Source: Streptomyces sp. NBC_01142 (lineage in GTDB: Bacteria; Actinomycetota; Actinomycetes; Streptomycetales; Streptomycetaceae). Taken from it: 64,000 bases of DNA. The stretch spans positions 62,001 through 126,000 of the forward strand of contig NZ_JAPEOR010000006.1 of NCBI RefSeq assembly GCF_026341125.1, written 5' to 3'. Of this stretch, positions 56,670 through 62,762 are shown in pieces. The first letter of the stretch is position 1. Every line of letters starts with the position of its first letter. A program made the position numbers and the translations under genes. The notes below the pieces were generated by a model, which saw nothing but the letters and a program-made list of their open reading frames with translations, was not told the DNA's origin and searched no databases.

Positions 56670-57322
56670 CAAGCCGCCTCGGCAGCACGGCGGCTCTGCA
56701 GGTCACGCACGACGGCGGCGACGTATTCGGGGTCGCTGGTGTCGTCGTCGACGAACTCGGCGTGCACGCGGGCGACCATCTCGGCGATGTCCTCGACGTC
56801 CGCCTCGAAGTCGGACCGGTCCCATACGTCGTAGGCGCACCCGAAGAACCCCTGCGCGTACGCGTCGGCCGCGTTGCGGGCATGGCCGGTCCAGAAATAC
56901 CGCGACCAGTCATCAGAGCGGATGCCGTTGATGTCGTACTCGTCGCCGGTGATCTTCACGCCCTTGAGCGCGTAGCCGCGCGTCCAGGCGTCGGCGTCGG
57001 TCTCGCCGATGAAGTCGGAAGACACCCACATCACCGAGTACATGGGCCGGTTCCACGCCTTGTACTGGTCGTCGGTGGCGAGGTAGCGGTGACGGCCCTT
57101 GCGGGCGCTACGGGCCGTGACACCGACCTTGCTCCACTCGCGGGCGGACAAGTTGACCAGGCGACCCTCGAATTCGAGGTGCACGATGGCCTTGTGGGCG
57201 GCGCTCCACTCCTCAGCATTGGTGTCGTCGGCGATGGCGTTGGCGATGTCCCAGTACGTCACGGGCGCGTCCTGGGCGCTCATCCATGCGTAGGCTGCCT
57301 CGGCGGGCGTGAAGTTGGGCAT
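56669..57322 (-). CDS. winged-helix-like protein, 217 aa
   Basis: ATG 57322. Residues 1-60 (TPAEAAYAWMSAQDAPVTYW; IANAIADDTNAEEWSAAHKA; LEFEGRLVNLS) look like a winged helix; the rest is acidic alpha/beta (FTGHARNAADAYAQGFFG region). Downstream of the P15 tRNA-like gene and coupled to the zinc-ribbon protein. Confidence 0.6.
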   Translation of the reverse strand: MPNFTPAEAAYAWMSAQDAPVTYWDIANAIADDTNAEEWSAAHKAIVHLEFEGRLVNLSAREWSKVGVTARSARKGRHRYLATDDQYKAWNRPMYSVMWVSSDFIGETDADAWTRGYALKGVKITGDEYDINGIRSDDWSRYFWTGHARNAADAYAQGFFGCAYDVWDRSDFEADVEDIAEMVARVHAEFVDDDTSDPEYVAAVVRDLQSRRAAEAA

Positions 57323-57494
57323 GGCGCAAGGTCCTAACGGTTCGTTGCGAACTGAGTGAATATCGACGCGGGGCGACTGCGGCGGTCGCGTCGTGTGGGC
57401 GCCAGCTCAGGCCGCAGGCGCGACCTCGGCGCATAGAGACGGGCTTGGCGTGCACTGGTGGTGCGTGGCTGCCATATGTGCGGCAGCCGCCTGG

Positions 57495-57566
57495 CGGCCC
57501 GAGGGGAATTGCACCCCTGACCGTCCCCCGGCGTGGGGGCCGCTCTACTGACTGAGCTACGGGCCT
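57495..57566 (-). ncRNA. tRNA-like RNA, five-base middle loop
   Basis: 72 nt: acceptor AGGCCCG/CGGGCCG (first pair A-G), D-arm GCTC...GAGC, middle arm CCCCC ACGCC GGGGG, variable CGGTC, T-arm AGGGG TGCAATT CCCCT. Read as a 7-base loop (CACGCCG) the anticodon would be CGC (Ala), but base 33 is A instead of U and a fifth C-G pair shrinks the loop. Either an odd tRNA-Ala or, more likely, a member of the tRNA-like set. Confidence 0.6.
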
Positions 57567-57628
57567 GCCGGGCAGGTCGGGTCGGCCGCCCTTCACTGTC
57601 CGGCGTCCAGAAGGTCGATCACCCCTCT

Positions 57629-57681
57629 TGACGCTTCTAATTTTACCCATGACGACAAGGTATGTCAATCTAAAAGGGTCA
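57629..57681 (-). promoter_or_regulatory. family promoter P15 with dyad
   Basis: Leftward: TGACCCTTTTAGATTGAC ending in -35 TTGACA (57663-57668 region), spacer 17, -10 TAAAAT (57640-57645), then TAGAAGCGTCA as inverted half. Drives the tRNA-like gene at 57495 and possibly the three genes beyond. Confidence 0.9.
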
Positions 57682-57867
57682 CGTCGTGGCGTTGTATGCC
57701 CCCGTAGACGACTGTCAATTGGTAAGAAAGTGGGGCGGATCGATTCGGCTAGGGGTGAACTGCGGCTACCGTCGCAGGAGTTCGCCTCTGCCGGCCGCAG
57801 GCGACCATCCATCGCAGAAACCTGTGCGCAACGAGCACACCCAGACCGACGAGGAGAACGACGGCGA

Positions 57868-58317
57868 ATGAATCCCTGGACGAAGGACATGCTGGCGGAG
57901 GGCCTGCGCAACGCGGCGAGGCGGGACCAGTCGAAGGCGGCCGCCGAGCTGCTGATCGAGCACGGCGACTGGCTGGAGGCCCTGCTCGACGAGGAGCGGC
58001 CACAGTCGGCGAACCACGTGCGCCGGTTCGCCCAGTGGGGCATGGCGACCGACGAGGAGAAGTTCTACGCCCACCTGGAGTGGGCGGAGATGGCCAGGCA
58101 TCTGCAGACCGCCGGCCACACGTACTCGGATACCCAGGTCAAGGTGTTCATGGTCGCTGCTTCGCTGCGTGAAGGCGTGCCGGTCAACCTGATGGAGATC
58201 ACGGAGGGGCTGGACGCCGAGCATGCGCGGATGATCGTCGAGGCGATCGCGCATGCCGCATGGCCGATCACACGAACGGTGATGGCTGAGCTCGACGTGC
58301 AGGCCCCAGTGACCTGA
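57868..58317 (+). CDS. hypothetical helical protein, 149 aa
   Basis: ATG 57868 with GAGGAG about 12 bases upstream. All-helical, rich in Ala/Glu/Trp (ARRDQSKAAAELLIEHGDWL; YAHLEWAEMARHLQTAG). Reads away from P15. Unrecognised. Confidence 0.6.
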   Translation: MNPWTKDMLAEGLRNAARRDQSKAAAELLIEHGDWLEALLDEERPQSANHVRRFAQWGMATDEEKFYAHLEWAEMARHLQTAGHTYSDTQVKVFMVAASLREGVPVNLMEITEGLDAEHARMIVEAIAHAAWPITRTVMAELDVQAPVT

Positions 58318-58549
58318 CGGATACCAGCGTGAGGCAGGCGTGGCCCGATCTGATGGCGCCGTGCGCCGACGTGGACGCCCGCCACGTCGACCTCGGCCTT
58401 GCGCTACCTGGGTTCTGCCAGACCTGCCCGAGACCGGGCGAAGGCCTCGCGGCCGTCCAGGGCGGGCGACAATGACGCCCGGCCCCACTCGCACCGGAAG
58501 CGAGCAGCTGCTCGCCCCTTCAGCTACGCCCCGCAACGGGAGGAACCGC

Positions 58550-58906
58550 ATGGGACGCTGCATCATCAAGGCGACACACGACGAAGACCTCTACTTGGAG
58601 TGGTCCTCGGTCGTCGACGCGTGCACCAGGGTCGGCACCCGTGCCGAGTTCCTCGCCTCGAGGCACCGGCAGGATGCCCTGGACCGTGCGGACCGGACCG
58701 GCACCTCTGACCGCGTCGCGCAGCTCGGCGGCTGGGATGATGAGTCCCTCGGCGTCGGGACAACTGAACACCGGCACTACGAAGGGCCTCTGATCCTCCA
58801 TCGTGCCGATCTCGCGGCATTCGCTCGGCACCTCGCCGCCGGCGACTCCCGACAGGCCGAGAACCTGCTGATCCCCGACCCCGAGCCCTGGGGCGCGACA
58901 GCCTGA
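58550..58906 (+). CDS. hypothetical protein, 118 aa
   Basis: ATG 58550 follows GGGAGGA. N-terminal CIIKATHDEDLYLEWSSVVD suggests a beta hairpin and helix; LILHRADLAAFARHLAAGD is a later helix. Unrecognised. The 232 bases before it hold no supported gene. Confidence 0.6.
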   Translation: MGRCIIKATHDEDLYLEWSSVVDACTRVGTRAEFLASRHRQDALDRADRTGTSDRVAQLGGWDDESLGVGTTEHRHYEGPLILHRADLAAFARHLAAGDSRQAENLLIPDPEPWGATA

Positions 58907-58975
58907 CCACGTCCGAGGACCGGCCGCGCGCCCTGGTCCGCCACTGGCGGGCTACCCCCGTGGCGGAAGGTCCGT

Positions 58976-59656
58976 CTAGGTGTCCTGCCCGATCCCGAGG
59001 GCCTCGGCGACTTCGTCGAAGACCTCGGGATCGATGGGCGGCCGGGCGCCATCGGCCGGCCAGTCCAGGTCGACGAGGATCGGGGTGTAAGGGGTCGAGC
59101 GAGGTTCAGTGGCGGGCAGGTCGAACAGGAGAGTGCGCTGCCCGCTCGTTTCGGCGAGGAGCCTGGCGAGGTCGCCCGCGTCCGTACGGGTCTTGCCCGC
59201 GCCTCCGGGCCGGATGTGCTTCTCGCTCAGGAGCCGCCTCGCCAAGTTCTCCAGGTCCGGGATCCGGCCAGCGGCGCTGCGCGGGGCGGTCAGGGCGCGG
59301 GCCTGGTCAGAGGTCATGCCGGTGGCCGCGACGAGGCCGCGTACGGAGTGGTCGGGCAGCGGGCCCGCAGCGAGTTCGTCGAGACGTTCGGTGGCAGAGT
59401 TGCCGGGCTCGAGGCCAAGGAGTTCCATGGCCCGGTGCCGCTGGAGGCCGGCCGCCCCGGCGACGCGCTGGATGTAGCCCTCAAGTCGTTCGGCGGGGCG
59501 GGGCAGGGGAGCAGCGGGGATCCGGGCCGGGAGGCGGGGCTGACTGCCGGAGCGGGCGGCGACAGCAGCTCGGGCCTGGTCCAGGGTGACGCCGGGGTGC
59601 GCCCGCTTGTACGCACGTACGGCGCGGTCGAGTTCCCGGTTGCGGGGGTTGGTCAT
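58976..59656 (-). CDS. TniQ-like HTH protein, 226 aa
   Basis: ATG 59656. After a helical N-terminus, residues about 50-130 (LPRPAERLEGYIQRVAGAAG; RAMELLGL; RGLVAATGMTSDQARALT) follow the TniQ/HTH pattern of targeting proteins in Tn7-like elements. No transposase, TniB or end repeats were found, so a role as an ordinary DNA-binding protein is as likely. Single leftward gene. Confidence 0.5.
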   Translation of the reverse strand: MTNPRNRELDRAVRAYKRAHPGVTLDQARAAVAARSGSQPRLPARIPAAPLPRPAERLEGYIQRVAGAAGLQRHRAMELLGLEPGNSATERLDELAAGPLPDHSVRGLVAATGMTSDQARALTAPRSAAGRIPDLENLARRLLSEKHIRPGGAGKTRTDAGDLARLLAETSGQRTLLFDLPATEPRSTPYTPILVDLDWPADGARPPIDPEVFDEVAEALGIGQDT

Positions 59657-60019
59657 GGCGTCTCGCGTCCTTGTTCGGCCTGCTGCCCCACACGCGTCGG
59701 CCGTCCAGGAGGAGGGCATGACGAGATCGCTCGCGCGAGTCTCAGACGTCTGCGGTCCCCTGCGGCGGTGTGGGCGTCGAGGTGGTGGTGGACCGGGCGC
59801 GGCGCGGTTGCCCTTGGAACACACGCCATCGTAGCGGCTCGGCTGACGCCGTGAATGCAGGTTGCCGAGGCCCGAGGCCCGCCCCGGTTGCTGCTCTCGA
59901 GCCGACGGGGGCTGCGATGTCCGTGGTTGCCGCCGATGGGCTTCGTGGCCGCGACGTGGGCCTCCTCGCCACCCGCGCCGGCGGCCGGTGGCGCGCACAA
60001 GGTTGCTACTCCATCATGT
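59657..60019. other. 363-nt gap before RNA array 2
   Basis: No supported gene, hairpin or family promoter seen apart from P16 at its right edge. Confidence 0.4.
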
Positions 60020-60072
60020 TGACCCTTAAAAGTTGACACAACTCCCATGCATGCATTAATATAAAAGGGTCA
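60020..60072 (+). promoter_or_regulatory. family promoter P16 for RNA array 2, with dyad
   Basis: Rightward: TGACCCTTAAAAGTTGAC ending in -35 TTGACA (60033-60038), spacer 17, TTAATA (or TAATAT at 18), continuing TAAAAGGGTCA as an inverted half-site. Confidence 0.9.
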
Positions 60073-60135
60073 GCGGGGGTAATCAACTCCGCAGGACGCC
60101 GGACAGTCAGGAGCGGCCACATCGGGCCGTCCGGC

Positions 60136-60201
60136 AGGTCCGCAGCTACAGGAGCTGGCCCTTGAGGCATCGAGGGCAGGGGTTCAACTCCCCTCGGATC
60201 G
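60136..60201 (+). ncRNA. tRNA-like RNA with GGCA-capped middle arm, copy 2
   Basis: 66 nt: acceptor AGGTCCG/CGGATCG, D-arm CAGCT...AGCTG, middle arm GCCCTTGA GGCA TCGAGGGC, T-arm AGGGG TTCAACT CCCCT. Compared with 55795, U4-A69 in the acceptor has become C-G there, and the middle arm pairs also covary. Confidence 0.7.
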
Positions 60202-60205
60202 CGAT

Positions 60206-60264
60206 GTGCTGGTGTGTGCCCCCTCCAGAGGCGAAGTCCCCGTTGAGAGGTTGCGCACCGGCAC
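60206..60264 (+). ncRNA. spacer hairpin, array 2
   Basis: GTGCTGGTGTG paired with CGCACCGGCAC (one bulge/wobble), enclosing GAAGTCCCCGTTGAGAGG. Counterpart of 55741-55790. Confidence 0.55.
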
Positions 60265-60327
60265 AGCAGAACGAACCCGCCCGGTTGATCCCCGGTGCGG
60301 GTTGAAGGAGGGAAAGCGCGCCCTCTG

Positions 60328-60393
60328 GGACTCGTGGTGTCAGCAGCACGCCCCCGTGTGGGGGAGGAGCGGGAGCAGTACCCGCAGAGTTCA
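60328..60393 (+). ncRNA. degenerate tRNA-like RNA
   Basis: 66 nt: acceptor GGACTC/GAGTTC, D-arm GTG TCAGCAG CAC, middle arm CCCCC GTGT GGGGG, T-arm GCGGG AGCAGTA CCCGC whose loop has lost the TTC. Positional and length homologue of 55615-55680. Confidence 0.5.
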
Positions 60394-60396
60394 CGA

Positions 60397-60448
60397 CGTG
60401 CCAGCGGGAAGGTGATGCTTCCCCCGGCGGACCCGGTCCGCTGGCACG
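60397..60448 (+). ncRNA. structured RNA element A, array 2
   Basis: CGTGCCAGCGG...CCGCTGGCACG outer stem with an inner GGGAAG...CTTCCC hairpin. Covaries with 55562-55611. Confidence 0.7.
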
Positions 60449-60483
60449 CGTCGCCCGAGGCTCCTGGGGAGGAGCCGACGGCG
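60449..60483 (+). ncRNA. structured RNA hairpin B, array 2
   Basis: GGCTCCT and AGGAGCC around four G residues, flanked by a further CGTCG/CGGCG pairing. Homologue of 55525-55560. Confidence 0.6.
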
Positions 60484-60493
60484 GCCCCGCCCC

Positions 60494-60551
60494 GGCCGGG
60501 GAAGGTGACGAGCAAGCCCCGTGTGGGCCCTACCTGATCCGATCCCCGGCC
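60494..60551 (+). ncRNA. structured RNA element C, array 2
   Basis: GGCCGGGGA/TCCCCGGCC outer stem, AGGT/ACCT, inner GCCC...GGGC, and GATCCGATC. Homologue of 55458-55515. Confidence 0.65.
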
Positions 60552-60567
60552 GACGGCGGGAATCCAC

Positions 60568-60643
60568 GCCCTCGTGGAGTAGTCCGGCTCAACTCACCCC
60601 ACTCTCAATGGGGAGACCGCGGGTTCAAATCCCGCCGAGGGTA
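60568..60643 (+). tRNA. tRNA-Glu (CTC), copy 2
   Basis: Acceptor GCCCTCG/CGAGGGT, anticodon stem CCCCA/TGGGG, loop CTCTCAA, T-arm GCGGG TTCAAAT CCCGC. Same acceptor and T-arm as 55373 but different D-loop and anticodon stem. Confidence 0.8.
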
Positions 60644-60661
60644 CGCAGCACGTTCACGCAG

Positions 60662-60732
60662 GCTCTTGTCGTCCATAGGTAGGGCACCGGGTTGTCGACC
60701 CGGGAAACGGGGTTCGAGTCCCCGCAGGAGCG
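60662..60732 (+). tRNA. tRNA-Asp (GTC)
   Basis: Acceptor GCTCTTG/CAGGAGC, anticodon stem CCGGG/CCCGG, loop TTGTCGA, T-arm GGGG TTCGAGT CCCC, discriminator G as expected for Asp. CCA not encoded. Confidence 0.85.
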
Positions 60733-60735
60733 CTC

Positions 60736-60764
60736 ACCGCTCGCCCCCACCCCGGGGGAGCGGT
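60736..60764 (+). terminator. hairpin terminator of RNA array 2
   Basis: CCGCT and CCCCC paired with GGGGG and AGCGG around ACCCC, four bases after tRNA-Asp. Confidence 0.7.
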
Positions 60765-61014
60765 ATCCCTCGGTCCTGCCTGGACGGGACATGCGACCCG
60801 TACGGATCTCCCATGCCGTGCACCGCTTCCCGTCCCGGCAGCCTGCCGCGACCAGGGCCCCGCCTTCCCGTGCCCGCGTACCGCACAGTGCGCTAGCCAG
60901 GAGACATCACCCGGACCTGAGCCGACCGGACCGCAGAGCCCGCGGCCGCGCCACCCGAACCGTCCCGGTGACGGCCGGGGGAACCGACCGCGCTGTGACG
61001 AAAGGAAGTAGGAC

Positions 61015-61434
61015 ATGGAGCTGGCCGACGGCCCGTCCGGACCCGCACAGTTCACGCCCTCGCTGCGCGTGGAGCGGTTCGACGAGGTGGTGCAGTACGA
61101 CAACGCGATGACGGCCAAGCCGCCACAGCGGACGTACGAGAAGGTATGGCAGGGACAGTGTGGCCCGGACTTCGCCGTCGAGGACGGCGAGGACAGCTAC
61201 CGCGTCCGGCCCGTCCGGCTGCGCGTCCGCTGGTTCCAGGACGGCGATGCCACGCCCCGCTGGAACAGCATCGAGGTAACCGGCCACGAAGTCCTGCCCG
61301 ACAAGAGCCTGCGGCGCCATCCCGTCCGGGAGATCTGGACGCGCTACCACGCCGAGCTGGGTCAGGTTCCCGACTGGTTCCTCCAGTTCGTGAGCGCCAA
61401 CCTTCCGGCCCCGCGGACTGCCGCGGAGGGCTGA
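61015..61434 (+). CDS. hypothetical protein, 139 aa
   Basis: ATG 61015 follows GAAAGGAAG. Beta-rich with basic/acidic alternation (SYRVRPVRLRVRWFQDGD) and a C-terminal aromatic helix (VPDWFLQFVSANL). Sits between tRNA-Asp and tRNA-Glu(TTC). Unrecognised. Confidence 0.6.
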   Translation: MELADGPSGPAQFTPSLRVERFDEVVQYDNAMTAKPPQRTYEKVWQGQCGPDFAVEDGEDSYRVRPVRLRVRWFQDGDATPRWNSIEVTGHEVLPDKSLRRHPVREIWTRYHAELGQVPDWFLQFVSANLPAPRTAAEG

Positions 61435-61488
61435 CCCGCAACGTGGCCTGGACCGCTCGCCTTCGCGCGGCGGGCCCGGCCCGTCCCG

Positions 61489-61559
61489 GCTCCTGTCGTC
61501 CATGGGTAAGACACCGGTCTTTCAAGCCGGGAAACGGGGTTCGAGTCCCCGCAGGAGCA
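61489..61559 (+). tRNA. tRNA-Glu (TTC)
   Basis: Acceptor GCTCCTG/CAGGAGC, anticodon stem CCGGT/GCCGG, loop CTTTCAA, T-arm GGGG TTCGAGT CCCC, discriminator A. Body almost identical to tRNA-Asp at 60662. Confidence 0.85.
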
Positions 61560-61590
61560 CCCGTACCGCCGTCCACGTAAGGAGCGCCCC

Positions 61591-61935
61591 GTGGTCCGTT
61601 ACCGCTGCCGGCCGAACGCCATGCTCGCCGCGCCGATCGTCACCCTGTCCACCGCGATCGCCCGCCACCTGTGCGCCGACCTCCTAAGCCGGCCGGACCC
61701 GGCCTGGCACAGCCTGGCCCACCTGGTCACGGCCCAGCTCTTCCCCGGCAGCGCCCGCCACACCCTGACCCTGCCCCCGCGCGACCTCCAGGACCTGCTG
61801 GCCGTCCTGCTCGACATCTCCATCGACTTCTCCCGCGGCACGCTCACACCCGTGACGTGCGGCTTCACCGAAGCCGACATCCACGAGGCCATCGACCTCC
61901 ACCAGCACCACTACGGCCCGCCTCTGGACTGCTGA
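61591..61935 (+). CDS. hypothetical protein, 114 aa
   Basis: GTG 61591 follows AAGGAG. Helical with a basic N-terminus (VRYRCRPNAM) and LPPRDLQDLLAVLLDISIDF. Directly after tRNA-Glu; first of three rightward small genes. Unrecognised. Confidence 0.6.
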   Translation: MVRYRCRPNAMLAAPIVTLSTAIARHLCADLLSRPDPAWHSLAHLVTAQLFPGSARHTLTLPPRDLQDLLAVLLDISIDFSRGTLTPVTCGFTEADIHEAIDLHQHHYGPPLDC

Positions 61936-62001
61936 ACCTCTGCAGGGCCGCCGCGGCCAGCTCACCCGACCGGCGACATCACAACACTCCGGAGATCCCG
62001 C

Positions 62002-62367
62002 ATGGAACTGCGCCAGCTCAGCGCCCCCGCCGACCCGGGCTTCCGCCTCGACCTCGATGGCACCGCCCGCTTCCTCCATGAGGGCTACACCGTTACGGTC
62101 CAGGGGCGCCGCGCCACTGCTGAGGACGCCTGGTGCTACTACGACCCGCTGGACCGCCACGACGTCCTCCTCACGGGCACCGTGACGCTGCAAGGCGTCG
62201 ACGCGGGCACGGCCTACGCCATCGCGAGCGAGCTCGACGCCCACAGCATGAGGCAGGCGCTGGAGGAGGTCCTGCGCGAAGCCGTCGACGACGTCCGCCG
62301 CACCGCCGCCCGCTTGAGCGCTCGCGTGGAGGAGATCGACCACAAGCACCGCACGCAGCAGCCGTAG
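62002..62367 (+). CDS. hypothetical protein, 121 aa
   Basis: ATG 62002 follows CCGGAG. Beta-rich first half (RFLHEGYTVTVQGRRATAED), helical second half ending in a charged coil (VDDVRRTAARLSARVEEIDH). Unrecognised. Confidence 0.65.
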   Translation: MELRQLSAPADPGFRLDLDGTARFLHEGYTVTVQGRRATAEDAWCYYDPLDRHDVLLTGTVTLQGVDAGTAYAIASELDAHSMRQALEEVLREAVDDVRRTAARLSARVEEIDHKHRTQQP

Positions 62368-62408
62368 GACCTTCACCACCCTGACAAACCAAGGAAGTTG
62401 GCAGCCGC

Positions 62409-62762
62409 ATGGGAAATGCATCGAAGCCCGGAACCGTCGTCGTCCGCGAGATCGACCACGACCCGTTCGCGGTAGACGGGGAGCAGTACCTCGTCCGGGA
62501 ACTGGTCTGGAACGGAATCGACGGCCGTTCCTATGAACTGGTGCGCCACCGTGACGACCAGGTGCTGACCGAAGACGAGTCGTTCGACTCCCACCCGACC
62601 GATGCGCAGATCGCCGCGGTGCTCGAACAACACGGCCTCGACGCCGAGCTGGAGACGTGCAAGATGTGCCAGAAGGAAATCCTTGTCGGCACCGCGCACC
62701 GGCACGACAACGGGTGGGTGGGCACCTGCTGCTGGGACGAGAGGTTGCGCATGACCGCCTGA
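62409..62762 (+). CDS. hypothetical protein with C-terminal zinc motif, 117 aa
   Basis: ATG 62409 with AAGGAAG upstream. Beta-rich N-terminus (TVVVREIDHDPFAVDG; GRSYELVRHRDDQVL), then CKMCQKEI and GTCCWDE, four cysteines suited to one zinc. Last recognisable gene before the gene-free end. Unrecognised. Confidence 0.65.
   Translation: MGNASKPGTVVVREIDHDPFAVDGEQYLVRELVWNGIDGRSYELVRHRDDQVLTEDESFDSHPTDAQIAAVLEQHGLDAELETCKMCQKEILVGTAHRHDNGWVGTCCWDERLRMTA

Noticed and set aside
57495..57566. Functional tRNA-Ala (CGC)
   Set aside because: Base 33 is not U and the anticodon loop is closed to five bases; reported as tRNA-like instead, with the alternative noted.
58976..59656. Tn7-like transposon on the basis of a TniQ-like domain
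   Set aside because: No transposase, ATPase or end repeats found.
55963..60072. TGACCC boxes as replication iterons
   Set aside because: They occur singly or as dyads exactly abutting -35 elements with 17-nt spacers and always face operons, which fits promoters far better than an origin.
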